Source: Deltaproteobacteria bacterium (GTDB lineage Bacteria > Myxococcota_A > UBA796 > UBA2385). From it: DNA of 64,000 nucleotides. The stretch lies in contig JAGYJW010000021.1 of the NCBI GenBank assembly GCA_018401435.1, forward strand, positions 1 to 64,000. Direction: 5' to 3'. This document shows, one piece after another, positions 43,818 to 52,000 of the stretch. The notes under the pieces are model-generated. The model made no database searches, was not told the DNA's origin, and saw nothing but the letters and a program-made list of their open reading frames with translations. The stretch's first letter is position 1. Each line of letters starts with the position of its first letter. Made by a program: the position numbers and the translations under genes.

Positions 43818-46781
43818 TCAGTCCCCGCCCTCGGCGCCTTCGTCGGGGGCCTCGGCGCCGGGCTCGTCTTCGTCCTCGGGCCCGTCCTCTGGGGCCAGGG
43901 GCAAGGCCCGACCCTTGCGGCCCACCGTGGCGGCCCGACCGTCCAAGGTGGGGGGCTCGGCCTCGGCGTCTTCAGGGCGTTCTCGGCCTGGACGGATGAT
44001 GTCCAGCTTGAGGTCGCGGGCGTCTTCGGCCTTGCGGCGGCTCCAGCTGCGGCGGGGGTCCAGGGCCACCGCCTTGGCGAAGGCGTCATAGGCCTCGGCC
44101 CAGCGCTCTTCGGCGAAGAGCGCGTCGCCGCGGGCGTCTAGCTCGGCGGCCAGGTGGCGGGCGCGCGCGAGCAGCTCGGGCAGGTGGCGGTCCCAGCGTC
44201 GGGCCTCGATCAGCGCGGCGATGCGGTCGGGACCGGGCTCTGCGGCGTCGGCCCGGGCCACCAGGCAGCGGGCCACGGTCCGCCGGCTGGCGGGGGCCTG
44301 CGCCTCGGCCCAGTCTGCGTTCTGCAAGACGTGGCGGGTGGCGTCCTTGTGGCGTTCCCAGGCGCCTTCGCAGTCGCCGGCGGCGGCGAGATCGGCGACG
44401 GCGGCCAGGTCGGACGCGGCGGCGGCCTCGGCCTCGGCTGCCGACACGATGTGGAAGACCAGGCCCGTGTCCAAGGCTCCATCCTTGGTGCGCGTGGCCG
44501 GCGCCGGCGGCGCTTGGGCGTCGTCTGTGCCCTCGGCCGCCTCGTCGGCAGGCAGCGGCGCCTCGCGGTCGGTGCCGGCCTGGCTGCGGTACTCGCCCAT
44601 GCTGCCCAGCCAGGGCAGGGTCTCGCCGGACTTCTCGTCGAGAAGCAGCAGGTAGACCTTGTATTCGCCGGTTGGCAAGTCAGCGGGAAGGGGCACACGG
44701 AAGCGGCTCTCCACCACCTCGCGGGTCTTCCATAGCTTGGGGTGGTACCAATCGTAGCCGGTGGGCAGGGCCTGGATGCTGCGGTGGCCTGCGCCATCGT
44801 CCAGCACCGCCAGGATGCGGAAGCCCTGCCGCCGAAAGCCCGCCTGCCACCGGGTGTGCAAGGAGAGCAGGCCGCCCGCGGCGACCTCGGGGGCCGGCAG
44901 CCGGGCAGAGACCAGCCGGATGCCGCCGCCAAAGCGCTGGGCGTCATCGGGCAGGGGGCCGTCCTGGTCGTGCACGAAGATGTCCTTGCGGATGAAGCTG
45001 CCCACATGCAGCTTCATGCCGCCGATGGGGTAGCCCGGGATCTCGATGTAGCGGTCCTTCCACTCCTTGTGTTTGGGGATCTTGGAGGCCCGGGCCCAAC
45101 CCGAATGCACATGGGCAAACTCGGGGTTGGCCTCTTCAAAGACATATTCCCGCATGAAGTCCATGTCGAAGTCGCGGTGCCGCGCGATGGGAACATCGAC
45201 AAGGCCGGCGATGTCGAGGATGCGCCAGTCAGTGAAGTAGAGGTGGGCCCCCATGTCCACATCGATCAGCGTGACGTGGTCCAGGTCCAGCCGTCTCTGC
45301 ACCCAGGTCATGTAGCGAACGCGGCGGTGGATGTCGCGGGTGGCCGTCTCGGGGCTGTTGGCGAAGTCGTTGGCCCAGACCGATTCGGACCCCACCCAGG
45401 CCACGAGGGGCAGGCCCAGGAGCACGCCGCGCAGGGGCAGGCCGGTCAGCCAGCCCTCCGGCACCTTGCCCGCCCAGGACGCCGGCGCAGACAGGCGCCA
45501 GCGGTCCAGGCGCAGGGCGTCCAGCAGCTCGCCCAGGCCGATGGCTAGCAGGGGCAGCAGCGTGGGGGCGGCGAGGTTGAACCAGCGGTGGGCCTTCATC
45601 CAGTCGCCCTTGCTGTAGAGCGCAAAGAAGACGGCGAAGCTGGCGCTGATCCACAGCAGGCCCCGGGACCGCCATCCCGGCCGGCCCAGGGTGATCAGGC
45701 CCAGGGTCGCGGTGATGCCGGCGATGCTCCAGACGCGGATCTCGACCCACTCCCGCTGCACCGGCCGCCACCAGTCCGGCAGGCGGTCCAGCCCCTCGCA
45801 GCCATCCCAGCCGATGGTGAGGGCCAGCCAGGCCGCGGCGACCACCACAAACCAGCGCCGCCAGCCCGCAAAGCCGGCCATGGCCAGGCCCAGCAGGGGC
45901 AGCACCCAGCCGACATGGTGGTCTCCGAACCAGTTGCGCACATATTTCCAGCCGCCGCCCGACCAGTTCCAGGGCTGGAAGCTGTCGCTCTGCAGGGCCA
46001 GCTTGGCGTAGTAGGTGTTGGGGAATTCCCAGGCGAAGTAGCTGTAGCGCCAGAGGTTGTAGGCGAAAAAGGGCAGGATGAAGGCGGGTAACCACCGTAG
46101 AGTCGGCGCGAATCGGCGGGTGGCGGCCGCGTCCAGACCCAGGGCCACCAGGGCAAAGGCCGCATAGGCCACGGCCTCGGGCCGCGTGGCGCTCAGCAAG
46201 AAGAAGAGCAGGGCCGACCAGGGGCGGTGGGCCGTCGCGGCCTCGGCCGGAAGGGGCTCCAGCTCTTGCAGCAGGCGCCGCGTGCCCGCGGCCAGCAGCA
46301 GGCAGAAGAGGCTGTTTTCCAGGCCCGATGCATTCCAGATCACGAACTGGGTGCTGGCGGCCAGCAGCAGGGGCGCGGCCAGGGCCACATCGTCCCGTTG
46401 GCCCGGGCGGGCCCGCCGCACCAGGTCATAGGCGATGGGCAGGGTGGCCACGCCAAAGACCGCCCCCAGGATCTTGGAGGAGGTGAAGGTGGGCACCCCC
46501 AGGGCATAGAAGGCCGCGACCAGCAGGGTCCAGGTCGCGTTGCTATAGCCCTCGACCCGCTCGCCCCCGGCAAAGGGCACCAGGCCCTCGCCCATCACCA
46601 GGTTCTTTGCATAGGCAAAGGAGATCGCCGCGTCTTCAATGAAGAAGGGCTGGGGGATGCAGTAGACCAGGTAGTGGACGATATAGCCCAGGCTGATCAG
46701 CGCCAGGACAGAGGCGTGCCGCCGAGCGTGCCCGTCAAGGCCGCTCCACCACCGGGCGAGACGCTGGGGCACCTGGTCCAT
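43818..46781 (-). CDS. large GT-C-like membrane glycosyltransferase with periplasmic and helical-repeat C-terminus
   Basis: 987 residues. The N-terminal ~500 residues hold about 11-12 hydrophobic segments. After the first comes FIEDAAISFAYAKNL (the acidic pair of GT-C enzymes) and later VEGYSNATWTLL, NASGLENSLF and SATRPEAVAY, motifs shared by a broad family of predicted lipid-linked sugar transferases. The C-terminal half is soluble: a ~300-residue beta-rich domain, an Ala/Pro linker (~700-740) and a TPR-like region (AEEDAR/AYDAFAKAVALDP). Probably decorates lipid, glycan or protein in the periplasm. No sugar-synthesis genes are adjacent, so the substrate cannot be guessed. Confidence 0.75.
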   Translation of the reverse strand: MDQVPQRLARWWSGLDGHARRHASVLALISLGYIVHYLVYCIPQPFFIEDAAISFAYAKNLVMGEGLVPFAGGERVEGYSNATWTLLVAAFYALGVPTFTSSKILGAVFGVATLPIAYDLVRRARPGQRDDVALAAPLLLAASTQFVIWNASGLENSLFCLLLAAGTRRLLQELEPLPAEAATAHRPWSALLFFLLSATRPEAVAYAAFALVALGLDAAATRRFAPTLRWLPAFILPFFAYNLWRYSYFAWEFPNTYYAKLALQSDSFQPWNWSGGGWKYVRNWFGDHHVGWVLPLLGLAMAGFAGWRRWFVVVAAAWLALTIGWDGCEGLDRLPDWWRPVQREWVEIRVWSIAGITATLGLITLGRPGWRSRGLLWISASFAVFFALYSKGDWMKAHRWFNLAAPTLLPLLAIGLGELLDALRLDRWRLSAPASWAGKVPEGWLTGLPLRGVLLGLPLVAWVGSESVWANDFANSPETATRDIHRRVRYMTWVQRRLDLDHVTLIDVDMGAHLYFTDWRILDIAGLVDVPIARHRDFDMDFMREYVFEEANPEFAHVHSGWARASKIPKHKEWKDRYIEIPGYPIGGMKLHVGSFIRKDIFVHDQDGPLPDDAQRFGGGIRLVSARLPAPEVAAGGLLSLHTRWQAGFRRQGFRILAVLDDGAGHRSIQALPTGYDWYHPKLWKTREVVESRFRVPLPADLPTGEYKVYLLLLDEKSGETLPWLGSMGEYRSQAGTDREAPLPADEAAEGTDDAQAPPAPATRTKDGALDTGLVFHIVSAAEAEAAAASDLAAVADLAAAGDCEGAWERHKDATRHVLQNADWAEAQAPASRRTVARCLVARADAAEPGPDRIAALIEARRWDRHLPELLARARHLAAELDARGDALFAEERWAEAYDAFAKAVALDPRRSWSRRKAEDARDLKLDIIRPGRERPEDAEAEPPTLDGRAATVGRKGRALPLAPEDGPEDEDEPGAEAPDEGAEGGD

Positions 46782-46853
46782 CGAGAGGGTCCGTGAGGGG
46801 CGGCCAAGGTAGCCCGGGGAGGCCCCCGTCGCCGTGGGCCGGCCCCCAGGCTG

Positions 46854-47570
46854 CTACATCGTCTTCTTGACGGCGGCCGCTGCGGCCGACTCCTGCTTGG
46901 CGGCCATCTGCTTCTTGAGTTCGGCAAGCTGGGCCTTGGCCGAGGCATTCGCCGTCTTGGCCTTGATCTTTTCCAGCTTGCGATCGAGGCTCTCGCCCTT
47001 GATCTCGCCGGCCACATCGGCCTCGGCGGCCTTCTTGTGGATGTTCTCGCGGATGTTTTCGAGGGCCTTGATGTCGGCGTCGGTGGACAGGCCGTCCAGG
47101 GTCTCCTGGATCGAGATGCGAGCCTCGGCGTTGGCCTTCTTGGCCAGCATCTCGGTCTTTTCGCGCTTGAGCTTCTCGATCTCACCCTGGAAGGCGATGA
47201 GGCCGCCCTTGGCCTCTTCGGCCTGGCCCGAGATCTTCTCGAGCTCGGCTTGCAGGGTGGTGATGCGGGCTTCCAGCTCGTCCTTCTTCTGCAGGAGGAT
47301 GAGGGCAGCCTCGTCTTCGCCCTCTTCGACCGCGATGGGGATCTGCAGGTTGACCTCGCCCAGCTCCTTGGTCTTGGCTTCGAGCTCGGTCTGGGTCTTG
47401 TTGCGCAGGTAGACGATGCCCGACACCGCCTTCTTGAGCTCCCGGTGCTTCTTGATGCGCTCCTCGATGGCGGCCTCGTAGACCGCCTCGGGGTTGCGGT
47501 TCTCGATGTCGGAAATCCAAAGGCCGAGGAAGCCCTTCCAAACCTGAGAGAGCCTGTCGAAGAAGCCCAT
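46854..47570 (-). CDS. PspA/IM30-family coiled-coil protein
   Basis: 238 residues, almost wholly coiled coil, beginning MGFFDRLSQVWKGFLGLWIS, an amphipathic helix like the membrane-binding helix 1 of PspA/Vipp1. Helical segments rich in Glu/Lys/Ala follow, with IENRNPEAVYEAAIEE at the position of the PspA 'EdP' segment. ESCRT-III-like PspA proteins coat and repair inner membranes under stress. GGAGAT 7 nt before the ATG. No pspF/pspBC neighbours; it is downstream-most of a divergent pair with the PKD gene and 72 bp upstream of the GT-C-like gene on the same strand. Confidence 0.85.
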   Translation of the reverse strand: MGFFDRLSQVWKGFLGLWISDIENRNPEAVYEAAIEERIKKHRELKKAVSGIVYLRNKTQTELEAKTKELGEVNLQIPIAVEEGEDEAALILLQKKDELEARITTLQAELEKISGQAEEAKGGLIAFQGEIEKLKREKTEMLAKKANAEARISIQETLDGLSTDADIKALENIRENIHKKAAEADVAGEIKGESLDRKLEKIKAKTANASAKAQLAELKKQMAAKQESAAAAAVKKTM

Positions 47571-47719
47571 CGCGAAATCTCCAGAGGAACCGGGGGGGTG
47601 GCTGGTCCGTAGCGCGTCGGCGGCCGGGCCGGCAAGCGCAGTACCCCTGGCGCGGAGCGGTTATTGCATCGGCGGTCCTGTCCTCGCCCTTTTCGGGCAC
47701 CCTTGGAGCGCTGACCGCC

Positions 47720-48166
47720 ATGGTCTCCTTGATGGTCTTTTTCGCCCTGCTGTCCTCGGGCGCTGCGACGGCGGCCGCGCCGGTGGCCCTGGCCGGCCGG
47801 CCCTTCCTGGCCTACCCCGGCGACCTGATCGAGCTGAATGGCTCTGAATCGGCCGATCCCGATGGGGACGCCATTACGGCATGGGCCTGGTCCCAGGTGG
47901 GCGGGCCGGCGGTGGCCCTCGAAGCCACCGGGGGCCCGCGCCCACGCTTCCAGGTGGATGAGCCCGGCACCTACAGCATCGAGCTGGTGGTGGGCGCGGG
48001 CGGCGAGACCTCGGCCCCGGATGTGGTGGACATCATCGTGGTCGCGCCGGATGCGGGCAGCCGCTACCAGGCCGAGGCCGGGGGCTGCGCGACACCGGTG
48101 GGGGCGGGCGGACTCGTGGGGCTCTTCTTGGGTCTGTTCGCGCTGATTCCGCGCCGGCGGCGCTGA
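47720..48166 (+). CDS. exported PKD-domain protein with C-terminal sorting-type tail
   Basis: 148 residues: signal peptide (MVSLMVFFALLSSG..), a single PKD/Ig-like domain (YPGDLIELNGSESADPDGD, AWAWSQVGGP, FQVDEPGTYSIELVV), then GGCATPVGAGG, one hydrophobic helix and a terminal RRRR. The Cys/Gly-Gly motif, helix and Arg cluster form a MYXO-CTERM or GlyGly-CTERM-type tail. The next gene encodes a rhomboid protease and starts on the base after this stop, so the protease is a natural candidate for processing this tail. Confidence 0.78.
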   Translation: MVSLMVFFALLSSGAATAAAPVALAGRPFLAYPGDLIELNGSESADPDGDAITAWAWSQVGGPAVALEATGGPRPRFQVDEPGTYSIELVVGAGGETSAPDVVDIIVVAPDAGSRYQAEAGGCATPVGAGGLVGLFLGLFALIPRRRR

Positions 48167-49030
48167 ATGGCCAAGGCCCGCGAGTCCCGCGCCGTGCTGT
48201 GCAGCAAGTGTCGGCAGCTGATCTCCAACCAGGAGAAGACCTGCCCCCACTGCGGCGCCTTGCAGCCCGACCTCTTTGGCTATGGCGGCCCGCTTCGGGC
48301 CCTCTTCCGCGACTCGCTGGATCCGGTCAACCTGCTCACCGGCGCCAGCGTCACCCTCTATGCAGGCAGCTTGCTGGGCAGCTTCGAGACCCTGCTCTCG
48401 CCGCCCTCACTGCTCGACATTGGGTCGCCCTCGGGCAAGGTGCTCTACCTGATGGGCATGACGGGCGGCGCGGCCTGGGCTTGCGGCCATCTTTGGACCC
48501 TGCTCACCGCCAGCCTGCTGCATGGCAGCATCCTGCACATCTTCTTCAACCTGCAGTGGCTGCGGGCCCTGGGGCCCATGACCGTGCAGCTGCTGGGGCC
48601 GGCGCGCTTTGTGGTGCTCTTTTTTCTGTCGGGGGTGGGCGGCTTCCTGCTCAGCAACGTCGTGTCGGGCACCCCCACCATCGGCGCGTCTTGCGGCCTC
48701 TTCGGGCTCATGGGTGGCTTGATGGTCTTTGGCTGGCGGCGGGGCGGCACCATCGGCGCGGCCATGAAGAGCACGATGCTCAAATACGCCGCCATCGGCT
48801 TCGCGATCAGCTTCGCCATCCCCAACGTCAACAACTGGGGGCACGCCGGCGGCTTTCTGGCCGGCATGGCCATCGCCTTCCTGATGCCGAAATTCGAAGG
48901 CCGACACGAGGGACGCGGCGTGCAGCTGCTCGCCCTGGCCTTGCTGGTGGCCACGGCGGCGGGCTTTGGCCTGAGCGTCTGGCAGATGTGGGCGCCCTTC
49001 CAGAATGGGGGCGCCGTCTGCGCTTCTTGA
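48167..49030 (+). CDS. rhomboid intramembrane serine protease with N-terminal zinc ribbon
   Basis: 287 residues. N-terminal zinc ribbon C12-x2-C15 ... C26-x2-C29, then a rhomboid core of at least six helices: HGSILHIFFN (H124, N128 oxyanion region), the nucleophile S175 in TIGASCGLFGL, and H226 in NNWGHAGGF. The Gly usually after the nucleophile (GASG) is Cys here. Rhomboids cut within membranes, and rhombosortases of this superfamily process GlyGly-CTERM tails. It begins directly after the PKD gene stop with no gap. Zinc-ribbon fusions suggest partner recognition in the cytoplasm. It ends 24 bp before the convergent giant lipoprotein gene. Confidence 0.88.
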   Translation: MAKARESRAVLCSKCRQLISNQEKTCPHCGALQPDLFGYGGPLRALFRDSLDPVNLLTGASVTLYAGSLLGSFETLLSPPSLLDIGSPSGKVLYLMGMTGGAAWACGHLWTLLTASLLHGSILHIFFNLQWLRALGPMTVQLLGPARFVVLFFLSGVGGFLLSNVVSGTPTIGASCGLFGLMGGLMVFGWRRGGTIGAAMKSTMLKYAAIGFAISFAIPNVNNWGHAGGFLAGMAIAFLMPKFEGRHEGRGVQLLALALLVATAAGFGLSVWQMWAPFQNGGAVCAS

Positions 49031-49054
49031 TGGCCTGACCCCTTGGCCGCCCCC

Positions 49055-52000
49055 TCAGGGGCAGGCCTCGTTGGCCGAGCCCGGCGACCCAAAATCCAGG
49101 GCCGGGTTGCTGTCGATGCGTTGGGTCGAGTTGCACCAGCCCGCCGCCAGCGAGGGGTCGGCCGGGTAGGTGCCGTCCAGGTCCAGCTGGATGGACGCGC
49201 CGGAGCTGGGCGAGATGCCCGACCCGGTGCCCCAGCTGCGGCTGGAGATGGTGGCGGTCGCCCCACCATAGGAGTCGAAGATGAACTCCAGGCTGTCTGC
49301 GCTGCTGTTGCTGAAGCTCACATCCGAGCTGCCCCCCGTCCCATACTCGAAGTCCTCGAGGATGGTGCCCAGGCCGTGGTTGGTGGCCAGGGTGTTGCGG
49401 GCGAAGAGCAGGTAGCCACCGGCCTCGATGGGCAGCACGGTAGTGATCACATGGGAGGCCGAGCCGCTGGTGAAGCTCCAGCCATCACCCAGGATGAGGT
49501 CTACGCCGGAGTTGTTGTAGATCTCGAACCACTCGGTATCCGTCTCGACGCTGCCGGTGGGGTTGACCATGATCTCGGTGATGAGGAGGTCGCCAGCCTC
49601 GATCAGGTACTCGTCGTAGATGTCGTCGCAGTCGTTGTCCACGGCGTCGATGGTCAGGGCTTCGGTCACGCCTTCGTCCAGGCCCGGATTGACGTCGACA
49701 TCGGTGTCATCGCAGTCGGTGTCCAGACAGGCCGCGGCCTCGGCGCAGGCGCCCGACCCCGTGGAGCAGCTGGTGGCGCTGCTATTGGTCATGCCGTAGT
49801 CGTCGAGGTCCACATCGGTGCAGCCGTCCAGGCAGTCCACGAAGCCGTCGCCGTCGCTGTCACCGGTGCAGACCGTGGTGCAGGTGCTGGCGCTGTCGTT
49901 GCAGTCCGTCGCGGTGCATGCGGCGTCTTGTACGCAGCTGGCGCCAGCTGAGGTCAGGCAGCTCGTGGCGCTGCTATTGGTGTTGCCGTAGTTGTCGCGG
50001 TCGTCGTCGTCGCAGGCGTCGCGACAGTCCACGAAGCCGTCGCCGTCGCTGTCGGTGCTGCAGTCGGTGGTGCAGGTGCTGGCGTCGTCGTTGCAGTCGG
50101 GTGCCAGGCAGGCGGCGTCCTGGATGCAGGATGCGCCGCTGGCGGTCAGGCAGCCGGCAGCGCCCGCGTTGACCGTGCCGTAGTTGTCGTCGTCGTCGTC
50201 GTCGCAGGCGTCGCGACAGTCCACGAAGCCGTCGCCGTCGCTATCTGTGCTGCAGTCGGTGGTGCAGGTGCTTGCGTTGTCGTTGCAGTCGGTGGATGTG
50301 CAGACTGTGTCCTGTACGCAGCTGGCGCCGGTGGCGGTCACACAGGTCGAAGCCGCCGTATTGGTGACTCCGTAGTTGTCGTCGTCGTCGTCGTCGCAGG
50401 CGTCTCGACAGTCGGCGAATCCGTCGCCGTCGCTGTCGGTGCTGCAGTCGGTGGTGCAGGTGCTGGCGTTGTCGTTGCAGTCCGTCGCGGTGCATGCGGC
50501 GTCTTGCACGCAGCTGGCGCCGCTGGCGGTGACGCAGCTGGTGGCGCTGCTATTGGTGACTCCGTAGTTGTCGTCGTCGTCGTCGTCGCAGGCGTCTCTG
50601 CAGTCGGCGAAGCCGTCGCCATCGCTGTCGGTGCTGCAGTCGGTGGTGCAGGTGCTTGCGTTGTCATTGCAGTCGGTGGCGGTGCATGCGGCGTCTTGCA
50701 CACAGCTGGCGCCGCTGGCGGTGACGCAGCCCACGGCGGCGCTGTTGGTTAGGCCGTAGTTGTCGCGGTCGTCGTCGTCGCAGGCGTCTCGACAGTCGGC
50801 GAATCCGTCGCCGTCGCTATCTGTGCTGCAGTCGGTGGTGCAGGTGCTCGCGTTGTCATTGCAGTCGGTGGCGGTGCATGCGGCGTCTTGCACGCAGCTG
50901 GCGCCGCTGGCGGTGACGCAGCTGGAGGCGCTGCTATTGGTGACTCCGTAGTTGTCGTCGTCGTCGTCGTCGCAGGCGTCTCTGCAGTCGGCGAATCCGT
51001 CGCCATCGCTGTCGGTGGTGCAGTCGGTGGTGCAGGTGCTTGCGTTGTCGTTGCAGTCCGTCGCGGTGCATGCGGCGTCTTGCACACAGCTGGTGCCGGT
51101 GGCGGTGACGCAGCCCACGGCGGCGCTGTTGGTTAGGCCGTAGTTGTCGCGGTCGTCGTCGTCGCAGGCGTCTCGACAGTCGGCGAATCCGTCGCCGTCC
51201 ACATCTGTGCTGCAGTCGGTGGTGCAGGTGCTGGCGTTGTCGTCGCAGTCGCTGGCGGAGCATGCGGCGTCCTGCACGCAGCTGGCGCCGGTGGCGGTGA
51301 CGCAGCCCACGGCGGCGCTGTTGGTGAGGCCGTAGTTGTCGTCGTCGTCGTCGTCACAGGCGTCGCGACAGTCGGCGAATCCGTCGCCATCGCTGTCGGT
51401 GGTGCAGTCGGTGGTGCAGGTGCTGGCGTTGTCATTGCAGTCGGTGGCGGTGCATGCGGCGTCTTGCACGCAGCTGGCGCCGCTGGCGGTGACGCAGCTG
51501 GAGGCGCTGCTATTGGTGACTCCGTAGTTGTCGTCGTCGTCGTCGTCGCAGGCGTCTCTGCAGTCGGCGAATCCGTCGGCATCGACGTCGGTGGTGCAAT
51601 CGGTGGTGCAGGTGCTTGCGTTGTCGTTGCAGTCCGTCGCGGTGCATGCGGCGTCTTGCACGCAGCTGGCGCCGGTGGCAGTGACGCAGCCCACCGCGCT
51701 GGCATTGGTCAGGCCGTAGTTGTCGTCGTCGTCGTCGTCACAGGCGTCTCGACAGTCGGCGAATCCGTCGGCGTCCACATCGGTGCTGCAGTCGGTGGTG
51801 CAGGTGCTGGCGTTGTCGTCGCAGTCGGTGGCGGTGCAGGCCGCATCGGCCACACAAGAGGCCCCGCTGCCGTCTACGCAGCCCACGGCGGCGCTGTTGG
51901 TGGTGCCGTAGTTGTCGTCGTCATTGTCGCTGCAGGCGTCGATGCAGTTGGCGAAGCCGTCGCTGTCGCTGTCGGTGCTGCAGTCGGTGGTGCAGGTGCT

